The notes: generated from the letters alone by a model not told the origin. 64,000 nucleotides of DNA from Tetrahymena elliotti 4EA (GCA_000231825.2 JH720345.1:445504-509503); one strand, 5' to 3'; shown: positions 24,001-36,941, counted from the first letter of the stretch. Translations and numbers: made by a program.

Positions 24001-26977
24001 AAATCAAACAATCAATAAATATATTAATTAATTACTTATTTCTAACTTTCAATTTTCTTATCTTTGGATTCTTATTTTGATAATAAATTTACTATTATCT
24101 GAATAGTTGGAATAATATTTGTGCATAGGGAACAAAAAGTATAGGAAAGAGCCTAGAAAAATGTCAAAATTTAAATTCTTTGAATCTCGATCTGAGGTAA
24201 TTTTGTTAAATAATGACTTAAATAAGCTTTTAAGCAAACGATTAATTAAATACACAACAAAGATAGAAAAAAAGAAAATAAATAAGTAAGTATTAAAAGC
24301 TGTTGAATAAATAATATATTTATAAATCAAAACAATCAATCAATTTATAAATATATTTATTCATTTATTTCTTTCTTTCTTTGTTCTTCAATTTTATCTA
24401 GAGATTCTTCTTTCTTTTCAAAACCAATTAAAATAAATTTATTATTTTATGAGTAGTAACAATAATCTTGGTGCAGAAGGAGCAAAAAATATTGGAATGA
24501 GCTTAGAAAAGTGTAAAAATATCAGTTCTTTGAATCTCAATCTTTGGTAATTTCTAAATATTGATTAAATTATATTATTAAGCAAAACACAAAGAATAAA
24601 AGTAAATATGTAAGCATCTATGTAAAAGTTACTTAAGATTAAATTTCAATTCATTCAATTTATAAAAATATTTATCAACTTATTTCTTTCTTGCATCATT
24701 TTCTTATCAATCTCTTCTTACTTTCAAAGCAAATTAAAACAAATTTTTTTTTTCTTCTGAGCAGTGGAAATAAACTTAGAGCAAAAGGTGCAAAAAATAT
24801 AGAAACGAGCTTAGTAAAGTGCCAAAATATCAGTTCTTTGAATCTCGATCTCTAGTAATTTAATTAAATATGATTTTTAAGCAAATTATTAGTGAAGGAG
24901 GGGAAAACAAAGAAAAAAAGTAAATAAAAGCTGTTTAAGATAAAATATTTTCCTGAATATAATAATAAATCAATTTAAAAATATTCTTTTTACTTCTTTC
25001 TTTCAATCAACTTATCTATTGTTTCTTATTTTCAAAAAAAAATAAAAAAATTTGTAATATTCTGGAAGAGAAAATGAGTTTGGTAATGAGGGAGCAAAAA
25101 TTATTGGAACGAGTATAGAAAACTGCAAAAATATCAGTTCTTTGAATCTTAATCTTTGGTAATTTAGTTAAATACATATTTTATTAGGTTTTTAACAGAA
25201 TGATTAATTAACTGTAAAACAAAGAAAGAAAGAAAGTAAAAAAGTAAGTTAATGAAAATTGCTGAAGATTAAATTTTTCTTATATATTAATTAATTAATC
25301 AGACAATCAATTTTTTTAGTTCATTCTTAATTTCTTACTCATTTTGAGTATTTTATCTATCATTTCTAATTTTGAAAACAAATTAAAATATATTTATTAT
25401 TTTCTGAATAGTGGAAATAAAATTGGTGCAGAAGGTGCAAAAAATATTGGGATGAGCTTAGTAAAGTGCCAAAATATCAGATCTTTGAGTCTCAACCTTT
25501 AGTAATTTAGTTAAAAATATATTTAATTAGATGTTCAGGAATATTATTAATTAAGTAAAAAACAATTAAATAAGTAAATTAAAAGCTGCATTTGATTAAG
25601 TTTATTTTTTAAAAATAAAATCAATTAATTTATGTATATATTTATTTTTTTTTTCATTATTTTAAATTTCCTTATTTATTGCTTCATATTTTCAAAACAA
25701 ATTTAAAATAAATGAGTAGTTATAATAATCTTGGAGCATAAGGAGCAAAAAGTATAGGGATTAGCTTAGAAAAGTGTCAAAATATCAGTTCTTTGAATCT
25801 CAATCTTGGGTAACTAATAAATACTGATTTAATTAGGTTTTTAAGTAAATGATTAATTAACTGTAAAATAAATAATGAAAGAAAGTAAGTTAGTAAAATA
25901 GATTCAATATTTATTTATTAATCAATCAATTAATTAAAAAATAATTACTTATTTCTTATATTTAAAAAAATCTATTATTGTTTTGAATAGGGGGAATAAT
26001 CTTGCTGTAGAAGCTGCAAAAAATATTGGAATGAGCTTAGAAAAATATCAGAGTATCAGTTCTTTGAATCTCAGCCTCTTGTAATTTTGTTAAATAAATA
26101 AGTTTTAAGCAAACAATTATTTAATAATTAAGTATAAAACAAAGAAATAAAGTTAATAACTAAGTATGTAAAACTTGTTTAAGATTATATAACAATCAAT
26201 CTATTTAAAAAAATATTTATTTATTTACTTATTTCTTTCTTACCTTCAATTTTCTTATCTATCACTTCTTATTTTCAAAACAAAAAAAAACTAATTTATT
26301 TTTTTCTGATTAGTGGAAATAAACTTGGTGCAAAAGATGCAAAAAGTATTGGAATAAGCTTAGAAAAGTGCTAAAATATCAATTCTTTGAATCTCAATCT
26401 TGGGTAATTATTAAATACAGATTTAATTATGTTTTTAATTATTAACTGCAAAATAAACAACGAAAATAAATAAATAATGATAAGCTACTTAACTTGAACA
26501 TTTGTCCTTATTTACTTATTTCTAACCTTTCATTTTCTTCCTATTGCTTTTTATTTCCAAAAAAAAATTTAAACAAATTTTTTATTTTCTGAGAAGTGAA
26601 AATAATCTTGGCTCAGAAGGAGCAAAAAGTATAGGAATGAGCTTAGAAAAGTGTCATAATATTAGATGTTTGAATCTCAGTCTCATGTAATTTTGTTAAA
26701 TATTTATTTAGTTAAGTTTGTAGGCAAATAATTATTTAATGCAAAAGAAAGTAAATAAGTAAGTAAGTAAGTAAGTAATAAATAAATGCTGCTTTTGATT
26801 CTATACTTATTATTAATCAAATAATCAATAAATAAATTTACAATCTTTCTTAATTCAAAATTTTTGTTATTTTAATTTTTCAAAAGCAAAAATAGTATTG
26901 GGGAAACAGAATAATAAAGATTAAGATAAAAGCTTTAAAAAGTAAACAGATTAGTTAAATTAGGATACTTTGTTTGA
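21023..26977 (+). CDS. Kinase-like (probable pseudokinase) protein with C-terminal leucine-rich repeats, 822 aa, 20 exons
   Basis: Five kinase exons (21023-21341, 21389-21559, 21617-21672, 21728-21796, 21846-22348) are followed by fourteen 90-nt LRR exons and a terminal exon (26887-26977). The total is 2469 nt, in frame to TGA. Kinase features: glycine loop GKGDFSMVV, the VAIK lysine, an alpha-C glutamate in LEKEIKIL, DYG in place of DFG, SPE for APE, and VDIFSIG. The catalytic loop reads HSNIKPEN instead of HRDIKPEN, so the catalytic aspartate is an asparagine and phosphotransfer is probably weak or absent. Residues of about 375 onward form 30-residue repeats of the type NNLGAEGAKNIGMSLEKC followed by NISSLNLNL. 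The junction from kinase exon 5 to the first LRR exon (donor at 22349) is the least certain. A scaffold or regulatory role is likely by inference; the LRR face would bind a partner. Confidence 0.85.
22477..26886 (+). repeat. Tandem array of fourteen exon-intron LRR units
   Basis: The LRR exons are 22477-22566, 22795-22884, 23111-23200, 23441-23530, 23786-23875, 24107-24196, 24457-24546, 24765-24854, 25069-25158, 25412-25501, 25720-25809, 25991-26080, 26314-26403 and 26597-26686. Each is exactly 90 nt and splits a codon after its second base. The introns (181-260 nt) share an order of parts: GTAATT donor, TTTTTAAGCAAATTATTAATTAA-like block, AAGAAAGTAAATAAGTAAG-like runs, TTTATTTATTAATCAA-like block, a TTATTTTCAAAACAAATTAAAA-like stretch and a TTTTCTGANTAG acceptor. 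The last intron contains an AAGT microsatellite near 26747-26777. Confidence 0.95.
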
Positions 26978-28728
26978 AATACTTATTTAATACGAATGGA
27001 ATAGCACTCATCAATGATTTTTTAAATTACTAAATGAAGAATTATTTTTATATTTGTAATACTTAAAGCCTAAATATAAATCTAACAACCAATATTTGAT
27101 ATTATCTTCAAATTTATTTTTGACTTTCTTTTTTATCTTATTTATCTGTATTTTTTTGATCTAAAATATATTTATCAATTAAAATTAGCATTTTAAAAAT
27201 TTATATTAAATCTAAAACACATTTTTTTACAAAAATATGTTGTCTTATTCTTTTAAAGTTTTAAAGAAAATTTGAGTGTCAATTCTACAAAAAATAATTC
27301 TATCAAACTAAAAATATAAAAGCTAACTATTTTCTAAAAAATACTCTAGTTCTCAAGATATCTCTTAACAAGAAGCTAATTTATTTTACCTATTATTAAA
27401 GTAAATAAAATATTTATTACCCTGAAACATTGAAGAATCTTTAATGTTTTTAGCAAAATAGATTTCTACCTTAAATAGAAAATAATTATTACCAGCCATA
27501 TTTATCTTTAAAAAAGATGTATCTAGTAATCTTATTCTTGAATGAATTTATTTACAGTTAGAAATACTAAAATTTAAGAAATTTTTAGTGTTCTAAATTT
27601 AAATAAATATAGCTGACTGTTGAAAACTGTTTTTTAACGCTTCAAAATTTATTCAAAAAAATCAAGAAAATAATTAAAATAATTATTCAATTTAAGATTT
27701 ACCTATAATTTGATTCTTTTATTTAATTAATTTATATTTAGAAAGCTTAAATTTTATAGATTCTAAAATGAGAAATTAACTAGGTCTCAATAAGATCTAA
27801 ATTCAAATTTAATACCCTTTAATGAAAAAAAACTTTTAGTAAAATAGATAATAAAAAACCTTAGTCTCTCTTTACTTAAAAAATTAAAGGTTTTTAAGAT
27901 TTTAGAAGAGGAATTCAGATCAAATAAAAATAAAATCTAAAATTTATGAATAAATATCCAATGAATAAAATGTCTAAAGCATACATTTATTTAGATATTA
28001 ATTAAACCAAAATCTTTTTTTCTTAAAATAAACAAAATAAGTTTAAGCGATTAAAAAAATTGATTTTTATTAATAGTGACATCAAAAATTTTTAATTTTA
28101 TTACTGAAACAAAACATGAAGCAAGCTTCGGCTTATTGGATTTATCAATTTATAAAAAAAATAATCTCAATTAAAGATTTTAGAAATAAATTAAAAGCTT
28201 TTTTACTCACGAAAAATAATTTCTGATTAAAAAACTGATTTATTCTTCTAAAATAAAATGAGCATAATCCAACAAACATAGCTTAAAAAAAATAAATAGA
28301 TACTTCTGCTTGAAAATAATGATAATAAATCTAAGATTTTACATAAATTTCTTACAGATTTCTTTTAAAAAATTGATATTGAATATTTATCTAAAATTCT
28401 TATTCATTTGATCTAGAAAAAAAGTTTGATTTTATAATTTTGCTTCTCTTCTTCACTCTCCTTAATATCCAAAGTTACAATATACTGCATTGCAAAGATA
28501 GAAAAACTAAGATCCTTTAAGAAAAAGAATTATCAGACAACATTTTAGTAATTTTAAATCATAATATTACTTAAAATATTTTTTATTCAACTTTTAAAAA
28601 TCCAAAATAAAAAAGGGAATTTATTTAATTCATTTTTTCTTAGTAAAAAATACTAAAACAAATATTTTGATATGCATTTATTATTAATATAAGATCGCTT
28701 TTGCAATAATAGTTATTTTTCAGATAAC
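26978..28728. other. AT-rich intergenic stretch
   Basis: Region between two convergent genes. No coding frame, RNA gene or repeat recognised. Confidence 0.4.
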
Positions 28729-29238
28729 TCAGTAACCAGCGCAATCAACATAAATAGGGGCGAAAATTCTGTTGTAGTAAAAGGTGGAGAGCTTAGCATA
28801 ACCAAGGACTTATTAGTTAAGGAAACAGCTTTAGTAGAAACCATCTTGATTGATGTTAGTTTAAGCTTCAGTTTTTTATTGGAAGGCATAGAATTCAACA
28901 CAAGATTTGAGTTCGTTGGTAGCTTCAGGGTAGATCAATTAGGAAGTCTTACTGGAAGCAGCGTAACAAGCGTTTCTTTCTTCTTCGTTGTCATTGTCAT
29001 CACAAAGAGGGATTTTGAAGCCAGCATAACAGTTTTACCATTGAATAAGAGAGACTGAAGATTTAGGAGTAAGTTCCTTAGGTGTTTCATCAACAACGGG
29101 GGTTACATCAACAACAGGAACATCATCAACAATAGGGATATCATCAACCTTGTGAGCTCTCTTGTGGGAAATCAAGAAGACAGCACTGATAGATAAAAGA
29201 GCCAAGATAGGAAGAGCAATTAAAAGCTTAGTATTCAT
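28729..29238 (-). CDS. Small secreted six-cysteine family protein, member 3 (169 aa)
   Basis: Single exon on the minus strand. MNTKLLIALPILALLSISAV is a signal sequence or anchor, followed by basic HKRAHK. Between it and the cysteine core lies a spacer built from repeats of a V-D-x-x-P-x-V-D type (residues about 31-55), rich in Pro, Val and Asp and absent from the other members. The core then runs LIQWQNC, LCDDND, ACYAAS, SCVEFYAF, FYQSCF, FYYNRIFAPIY and DCAGY. The spacer looks like an extended stalk holding the domain off the membrane; that reading is inference. Codons are less AT-rich than the surroundings. Confidence 0.9.
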
Positions 29239-32200
29239 TTCTTTTGATATTTTGTCAAAATTTAATCTTTTTTTTGATATTATTATTACCTAATTAATTA
29301 AGTTCATCCTAGATTTCAACCTGAGGAAAAATTTATAAGGTTACTTTATTAACTTTTAGGAAAAGCAAATACATTCAATAAATCATCAAAATTCATAATA
29401 AGTCTTAAAAAGAAAAGAAAAATTCAGAATATCAAAAAAAAAATCAAATTTTTTGATACTTTTTGTAGTAAAATAATTCATCATTAAACACAAATATTTA
29501 TTCCAAAAAAACCTTGAAGAATGGATTTTTTAATTTTCTGATCATCCAACTTTTTTTTGTACATTTAGTTTAAGAAAGTATTAATTGCAATAAAATAAGA
29601 GCAATGAATAAAATAAATTCTGTATTTTATTTATTACTAAATGTTTCTAGTAACATGATAAAGTTGTTTACATTTTTACTTTTCAAATTCAAATTTACCT
29701 CAATTGATTTTTCTAAGCATAAAAACCTATTTTAATTTTTGAATTTTGGGTTTTCTAATTGAAATATGCATGACTTTCTTTATTTTCTTTAAAGAACAAA
29801 AAGTTCTTCAAATATTTTCCCCATAAGATATAAAATAATTTTGTGAAAAATATTTTTTTAATATCTTTTTAGACATAATAACATTCATAAAAAAAGTAAT
29901 ATGTTTTATTTTTTTATTACAAAATCATAATGGATATTTATTTGATTTGTTAATGAATTAGTTTGAAACAAACAAATCAAACATATCAAAAAATATATCC
30001 TAGTTAAAAAACACTTTTAGCAAAAAGAATTGAATTGATCCTAAAGGTTTTCTTGTAAATGCAGTTCAGAATAATATTAGTGAAGCATCAAATAAAAAGT
30101 TTAGATTCTCACATTATTAAATGTGTCTTCAAGGTTTTTAAACAGTATTTAAATTTTCTTCAGCATCCAAAATCTTTTTTTTATAAAAGTCTGAATTGTA
30201 GAGTATATTTCAAAAACTTTTCATAGAAATAAGCTTATTAGATGTGATAAATTACAATTTTAGCTATTTTTGATAATTTAGAAAAATTCTAATGTAAATT
30301 TAAAGTATTAGATGTGAGATCTAATGTTTTTTCCTCTATTTAGAGAAGCAAATTTATTAATGTAAGTTCATTTGTTTTGAGAAAATTATTATTTTCTAAA
30401 AATTCTCATGTTTAGATATTTGAAATTGCTTAGATTAGTTTTATTAGGTATTTACTATTTTTTAACAATTATTTTACAATTAAATACTATAAGCTAAATT
30501 GAAATAAATATTTTAAGAAAATAATATCCTTTTATTCATTTACTCTTTTAAATTTCAAGAGTTGAATTATTTAGAGATAAAATCCATAAAAATAAATAAA
30601 CAAAGATGTATTTGAAATCAAGAATTTTCTAAATTAAAATCTCAGTATTCTAATATTAATAGTAAGTGAATTTTAAAAAAAAATTAAGCTATTAAAGAAA
30701 ATACTTTATTATTAAATACATTTAGATATTCAAAATAAATAGTTTTTTATTTATTTTCAATTCTAAATAAACAAATTAAAACAATTTTTTTTCAATAATT
30801 AAAAGTAAATTTTTGTACTCTCACTAATTAACAAATAAATCTTTATTTTATTTAAATAAATTAAAATTTTGTTATATAAATATTTTTTTTAAAGACCTTG
30901 TCTTTTATTTGAAGAGAAATGTTGAATTACTTTATCTAATTTTTTCGATAATTAAATGTTTGAATACCATATTTAAAAAATGCATATTTTATCAACATTT
31001 TTCAAAAAAAATTTTTCAGCAAAGTATTATAATTCGTAATTAAGAGAATCATGTTAAAATAAATGAGCTAGCTCCAAAAAGTATTATTTGTACGAAATAT
31101 ATCAAAATTATTTTTTATAAAATAGTAGATTTTTTAATAATAATAATTAAAAGCGATGAATAAGCTTGAGTAATTACATTTTGAGAGACTAACTAAAATT
31201 TATTTTTATTCAGAAATTTGTGTTTTAGTAAAAAAGAATTTTAATTGTTTACTTTTTTTCATGGTTCTTTATACAAATTATTCATAAAATCAACAATTCA
31301 CTCTATTGTGATCTATCAAATAGCTATCTGAGATTACAAGGTTATTAATTATTTTATTTTTTAGAGTTTGCATTTTTTTACAAAGAAATTTTTCTTGTGA
31401 AAATTATGTGTGAGAATTAGATAGATTTAAAAAATAAAATTAATTGTTTATATGAAAATAAAGGTGAAATAAATTTTTGTCTTATATTTGATAATTAATT
31501 ATACTTTGAAATGCTTTAAGTATATTTAATATTTAGATTTTATCTTATTTACAGCTTACATAAAATACTATGTAGGCAGATGCGAGAATCTAATTTCTCT
31601 TTAAATTGCCTTTTTGTATTTAAATTTTTGTTTGCTTTAAATTTGTTTTGTGATTACAAAACAAGCACAAATATTATTGATATGTAAACAAAAGTTAATT
31701 ATATGATTGATTTTCTTATGATTCTATTTGTGAAAATTGGGTACAAGAAATCGAAAGCTAGTTGGAGTTGAGAATAAACCTTTTAATTTAGTAGAGTTGT
31801 ATTTTTTTTAGATCTTGGGCATTTATCTTATCTTTCATTTAGTTATACCTAATAAATTGCGTACTATAAATAAATAAATCTTCTTTTGGCCTCAATCTTA
31901 CTATTTTTATTTAGATTGGTATTGATATATATTTATTGACCACCCATTTAGTTGATTCCAGCTTTAAATTTTTTTTTAAACAAAAGGATAATAATACAGC
32001 AAAATTTTCTATTTCATTCAACACTTAATTAATAAAGCGTCTTTCTGATTAATTAATTTAGTATAAAAGTTCAATTTAATTTGTTTATACCTAAATCAAA
32101 GTACAAATTTATTTTCTTTGCATTGCCTGTTCAGATTTTCTACAAATCGAATCAGCAAAAGTTGAAAAATAATTTTGAACTCTTTTGCTATTAAAAGGCT

Positions 32201-33111
32201 AAAAATTTAAAGTGAGATCAATTCAAAATAAATTCATTCTGATATCATCTCAGAATTTATTTAAAAATATAACTAAATTAGCTTACTTTTAAAATTTGTT
32301 CAAGCTGCAAATAAAAAAACACATGCCAAAAGAATTAATTTGAATTGTAAGCCAAGGGATAAGAAGAAATAATAATGAAATTGATTTAATAATATTTATT
32401 CTTTCATACCTTAATAAATATAAATTACATCATTTTTTTTAACTTTTATTCTTAATTTGTTGATTAAAAACATTCCACTCACTTTTATACCAAAAACAAG
32501 GCCTATTTGAAAAAAGAAATAGATATAAAATGAGAAAAATGCAGGCTCGCACTTAGTATGTATAAAATGCATACTCGATTTGATATCAAATAAATTAATG
32601 AATAACTTCTTTTAAGTAAATTTAGATAGATAAATTAAATAATTTTAATGAAAAAAAAAACAAATTTTTTCTGATCGAAAATGATTAAATGTTATGTATT
32701 TACAATGGCTACCGACGACTACTGATTTTGGTTTTTGATATAAGAAAAAGGGATAATAAAGAAAGGGAGCAGTTTTTACTATTTGATGATTTCTATTTAC
32801 GTCTTTGCTTTTGAGTGAAAAAATTAATAATTTGAAAACAAATCTATAGTTTTTAGCTCTTTTACATGATAATTCGCATCTCTTATGTTAGGTTAATATT
32901 AATTATTTTGGTTTAGTCTGGCTCTTTATTTTCCTTTTGATATTGATTTAATGGTAAATTAATACAAGTTAATCAATATTGAGAAAATGAAAGAATTTAG
33001 ATTTGGTGGAGTTTCTTCTTTTTAAATTTTCTTTTTGCTCCTTCAGATTATCAAATAATATCAAAAATCCTAAAAGATTAATAACTCAATAAAAAAAAGC
33101 AGATAATAAAA
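29239..33111. other. Long AT-rich region between divergent family members
   Basis: No gene supported in 3.9 kb. It should contain the divergent promoters of members 3 and 4 near its ends. Slightly less AT-rich bits occur near 31730-31790 and 32690-32960, but no motif is clear. Confidence 0.4.
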
Positions 33112-33555
33112 ATGAACAAAAAGTTACTCATTGCTCTCCCCATTTTGGCTCTCGCCACCTTCGGTGCTGTCTTCTTAGTCTCTCAACAAAAGGGATTAAA
33201 GGCTGCTCCTGCCGTTAACTTAATTACCTTCTCTTAATGGTAAGCTTGCTCTGGTACCACCGGAACTCCCATTTCTTGCAAAGATGCTAGCACAACCGAT
33301 GAAAAGATTGCTTGCAGATAAGCTTCTACCTAAGTTGGTGACTTAACCTAAGGTTCTTCTTAAATCCAACCTTGCTCTGATTTCTACAACAAGATCTACA
33401 ATCCCCACAAGGCTGAAGACCTCATCAACAACTAAGGTTTCTACTCCAGCTGTTACACCAACTCCTTCGTCCTTACTGCTGCCAAGAAGTCTAAGTTCTT
33501 CTACGACAAGATCTTCTCTCACTAATACCTTGAATGTGCTAGCCTCCCCTTCTGA
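33112..33555 (+). CDS. Small secreted six-cysteine family protein, member 4, strongly biased codons (147 aa)
   Basis: Single exon. MNKKLLIALPILALATFGAV serves as signal sequence or anchor. Core: TFSQWQAC, SCKDA, ACRQAS, PCSDFYNK, FYSSCY, FFYDKIFSHQY and ECASLPF, so the usual CAGY tail has changed. Codon choice differs from most of the window: C-ending codons dominate (CTC, GCC, ACC, TTC, AAG) and glutamine is nearly always TAA or CAA. Strong bias of this kind marks highly expressed genes in Tetrahymena-like ciliates, so this is probably the most abundant family member. It is the only plus-strand member within the downstream half of the cluster. Confidence 0.92.
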
Positions 33556-34848
33556 GTTATGAAACTCGTTTCCTGATTATAACTAAAATCATAACAAATT
33601 CTAAAAAGTATATAAATACTATTATATAATTATGTTCATGAATTTTTTGTTAGTCTCAACATTTTATAAATGGAAAGGAAAACGAAAATAAATTTTTAAT
33701 TTTCTATGTTTTAACATCAATTAATTGAACTATTTTTTTAGTTTGATTAATGAATCAAAATTAACAAGTAAAGTTAATCATTTTTTAATTAATTATCTAA
33801 AATCTTGAATTTAACTCAAGCTAATCATTAATTAGCCTCTATTACTAAACATAATTACATATATTTTTCATCAAAAAATCACACTCATCTTTTCAAATTT
33901 GTTTTGTCTAAAATCTTTTCTGCAAACAAGGTCTTTTGATTGCAATGAACTAATCTAAACAAGATAAGATTTAGACTTAAAATATCATGCTACCATGCCT
34001 CCTCATTTAATTTTATTTTGCTTCCCTTGAATTGCTTTTAATCAAAATCAAATCATCATATGTTTTAAGTCATGTTTTTAATTAAAAAATATTTTTCATA
34101 CAATTATTTCATAAATATAATTTAAATCCTTGAACATTTTTTATAGATTATTTTTGTCTCAAATTTTTTGATCTAATCCTTGAAATTTATATTTCTATCT
34201 CTTAGTAGCAAGACACTTTAAAATGTGTAATAAATTAGATGGATTTCTTAATTTTTTTATAAATTGGTTGATCATTTTCATAGTAAATAATATAAATATA
34301 AAAATTAATAATTTTCTTTCTTTTTTTTAACTAATTGATGATAAATCAATTCTTATTTGATATTTGAATTTAAATATTTCTTTCTTTTGTGAAGAATCAA
34401 AAAAAAAAAATTTGTTTTAAAAAAACAAAAAATTTGTCAAAATACTATTTTATAAATGTAACAAAAGCAAGTTTTTTCTTAAAAATCTTCAGAATAATGT
34501 GAAAATTAAATGAGATTGGATTAATATTAATTGACCATTATTTAAAACTAAAATATTAATTATTTAAATATATATTGTAATATTGATTATTAATTTATTT
34601 ACTTTAAAAAATTACCTGATCAAAAAAAATTTGTTTTTTATATTTTCATTGATAAAAAAGAGAAAGGTAACTAGTTATTTATTTACAAAAGGAAATTTGA
34701 TTTTGAGATCAAGAAAAATTTATTTGCATAAGCATTTTATTATACTTAATTTTTACTTATAATATATATTTATTCATACAGAATGAATTAACAAATACAT
34801 TTACTTATACGAACAGCAGAAAATATTTTTATATAATAATTCTTTTCT
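33556..34848. other. AT-rich intergenic stretch
   Basis: Convergent 3' flanks of members 4 and 5. No gene or repeat recognised. Confidence 0.4.
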
Positions 34849-35289
34849 TCAATATCCTGCACAAGTAATATAAATAGGAGTATAGATCTTGTTGTAATAA
34901 AATTAGCTTTGATAAGCAGTTTTCAAAACTTCAGCACTTAAGTAGCAGTCAAAATAGTGGTCTCCATCATTAATCATGTTATTGCTGGTAGCATTATTAA
35001 AGTATTGACGGAAGTTGTGGCATTCAGTAGTAGTGAAGTTAGAATCATCATAAGTTAATTAACCAACACCATATGAAGCTCTGTAGCATAAATCCAATTC
35101 AGTTTTGTTAGTTTTAATATCATCACAACTGGTTGCATTTAAGCTAGTATAGCATTAAGCCCACTTTGAAAAAGTTGTGGTATTGCTAGAATTTTCTAAC
35201 ATTTAATTTCTTTCATTGATAGCGAAATAGCTGCCAACTATTGCTAATGAAATTAAAGCAACAGATAAGAGTAATTTTTAATTAGCCAT
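34849..35289 (-). CDS. Small secreted six-cysteine family protein, member 5 (146 aa)
   Basis: Single exon on the minus strand. The N-terminus (MANQKLLLSVALISLAIVGS) is a signal sequence or anchor. Core: TFSKWAQC, SCDDIK, LCYRAS, TECHNFRQYF, HYFDCY, VLKTAYQS, FYYNKIYTP and ITCAGY. Several N-x-T/S sequons (NTTT, NATS twice, NKTE, NFTT) would allow dense N-glycosylation if the protein enters the secretory path. It is closest to member 8, with long shared runs around WAQCYT, TTTECHNF and GDHYFDCY, so those two are probably a recent duplicate pair. Confidence 0.92.
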
Positions 35290-36500
35290 CTTGAGAGGTC
35301 TTCTTTTTTTTGTTAAATTGTTTAATTGTTTTTTTAAAATTAGAAACTATTTTGATTTGATAATCAATTATACCTAAATTAATTATTCAAAATGCTCTAT
35401 AATAAATACTAAAAATCTAGAAAATGAATAAGGAATTCGATAATTTTTGGATTTACTGCTTATCAAAACTTATGGCTGTAAACTTTCTCATTTTTTATTG
35501 AGCAACTAATTAAAGGAAAATCTACCATTCAAGCAAATAGTGACTGATTACACTATTTACAAAAATTAAATCACTTTCACATTAATGAATTATCTTAGCT
35601 ATAGCTTCAAAAATTCCTATTTGCTAACTTACAAAATGAAAAAAAGTAAATTATTTTCCCAATAAATTTTTAAAATTGTTTTTACAAGATTAATATCTAT
35701 ATTCTTTTATCAAATCTGTAAGATAAACACCAAACAATCAGTCTGTAATCTCTAACACCAAAAAATTTAAATAATTGATATATTAAAAGAATCTTTAGAT
35801 GATGGAAAAAAATTTTAAAGTAAAAAGTGCTATTTTTAATTATTTGTCAACTTTTTCAAGTTAAATTAAAATTTTTTTTTTAAATTTGGGATGACAAAAA
35901 AATATTTTAATTTCTAAAATTAATATTTTTAATTCATGATAACCCCCTATAATTTGCATATTTATATTGTTTTAAATATGGTTTTAATTCATCCACGAGT
36001 TGTTTTTTAGTTAAATAGTTAATAATAGCAAATAAAAATAAATGTATTAGAATTAAAAAAAATAAATACTTTTATTTTGAATCTTAAGGATTTTTTCTCT
36101 TATATTTATTTATCTAGGTTTAAATTTGAAATGTCTACAAGCAAGCAAATAAATATTAAAAGCAAATACTTCCTAAAAAATTGCATGAAAATATATTTTA
36201 GAATTAAAAAATTAATACTTTTATTTTGAATCTTAAGGATTTCTTCTTTTCTGTTTATCTAGATTTATATTTGAAATGTCACTAACAAGCAAATAAATAT
36301 TTATAGCAAACAATTCCTATAAAAGTGCATTAAAATATATTTTGTTTAATCAAATTAGGTAAATTAAACAAATTAAAATAAATCGAAAATTTTTAGTGAA
36401 GCAAAATCATAAAAAGATTTTAACATGATGAATGTTTTATGAATTTGAGTTAATACATTTTATATATCAATTTTTTTATTCAAATATTTTTTTAATTAAT
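35290..36500. other. AT-rich intergenic stretch with a tandem duplication
   Basis: No gene seen. The right part contains two direct copies of about 145-150 bp, listed separately. Confidence 0.5.
36049..36343. repeat. Direct tandem duplication, two copies of about 150 bp
   Basis: Copy 1 (36049-36199) and copy 2 (36200-36343) share the blocks AGAATTAAAAAA, ATACTTTTATTTTGAATC then TTAAGGATTT, TTTATCTAG, TTGAAATGTC, ACAAGCAAATAAATATT and TGCAT followed by AAAATATATTTT. They lie just downstream of the family member at 36501-36941. The copies are imperfect, so the duplication is not very recent. Confidence 0.85.
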
Positions 36501-36941
36501 TCAAAAGCCAGCACACTTAACATGGAAGGGAGTGTAAATCTTTTGATTGTAGTAAGAACTGGTAGCAGCATTCTTAAGGACTTACTTGTTAAGATAACAG
36601 TTTTCATAGAAAGATCCAGTGTTGACTTCGTCTTCAGCAGTAGCATTCTTAAGGAAATCTGAGAACTTAGCACAAGCATCCAAAATATTTTCAGAATCGA
36701 CATAAGTGAGATCACTAACAAGCTTTGAGGCAGTGTTGCAAACAGCCTTTTCATCTTCATTGGTCAAATCATCACAGAAGGCATGAGTATAACCATTAGA
36801 GCAGGAATACCATTCAAAGATGGTTGTGTGATTTTAGACGGGCTTAGGATTGTGGTGCTTGTTATAGATGACGATACCACCAATAGTAGCAGCAACAACG
36901 AGTAAAGCTAAGGGGATAGTGACTAATAAAGCTTTGTTCAT
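36501..36941 (-). CDS. Small secreted six-cysteine family protein, member 6 (146 aa)
   Basis: Single exon on the minus strand. MNKALLVTIPLALLVVAATI is a long hydrophobic segment followed by basic NKHH, fitting a signal anchor. Core: IFEWYSC, FCDDL, VCNTAS, ACAKFSDFL, FYENCY, VLKNAATSSYYNQKIYTP and VKCAGF. The six cysteines and their spacing match the family. Codons are moderately biased toward those of high expression. The start has an A/T-only leader with a long T-tract on the plus strand. Confidence 0.92.

Noticed and set aside
26740..26780. AAGT microsatellite as a regulatory element
   Set aside because: It lies within an LRR intron whose sister introns carry shorter AAGTAA runs; simple slippage explains it.
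36432..36662. Plus-strand ORF of 76 codons
   Set aside because: Antisense to cysteine-protein member 6.
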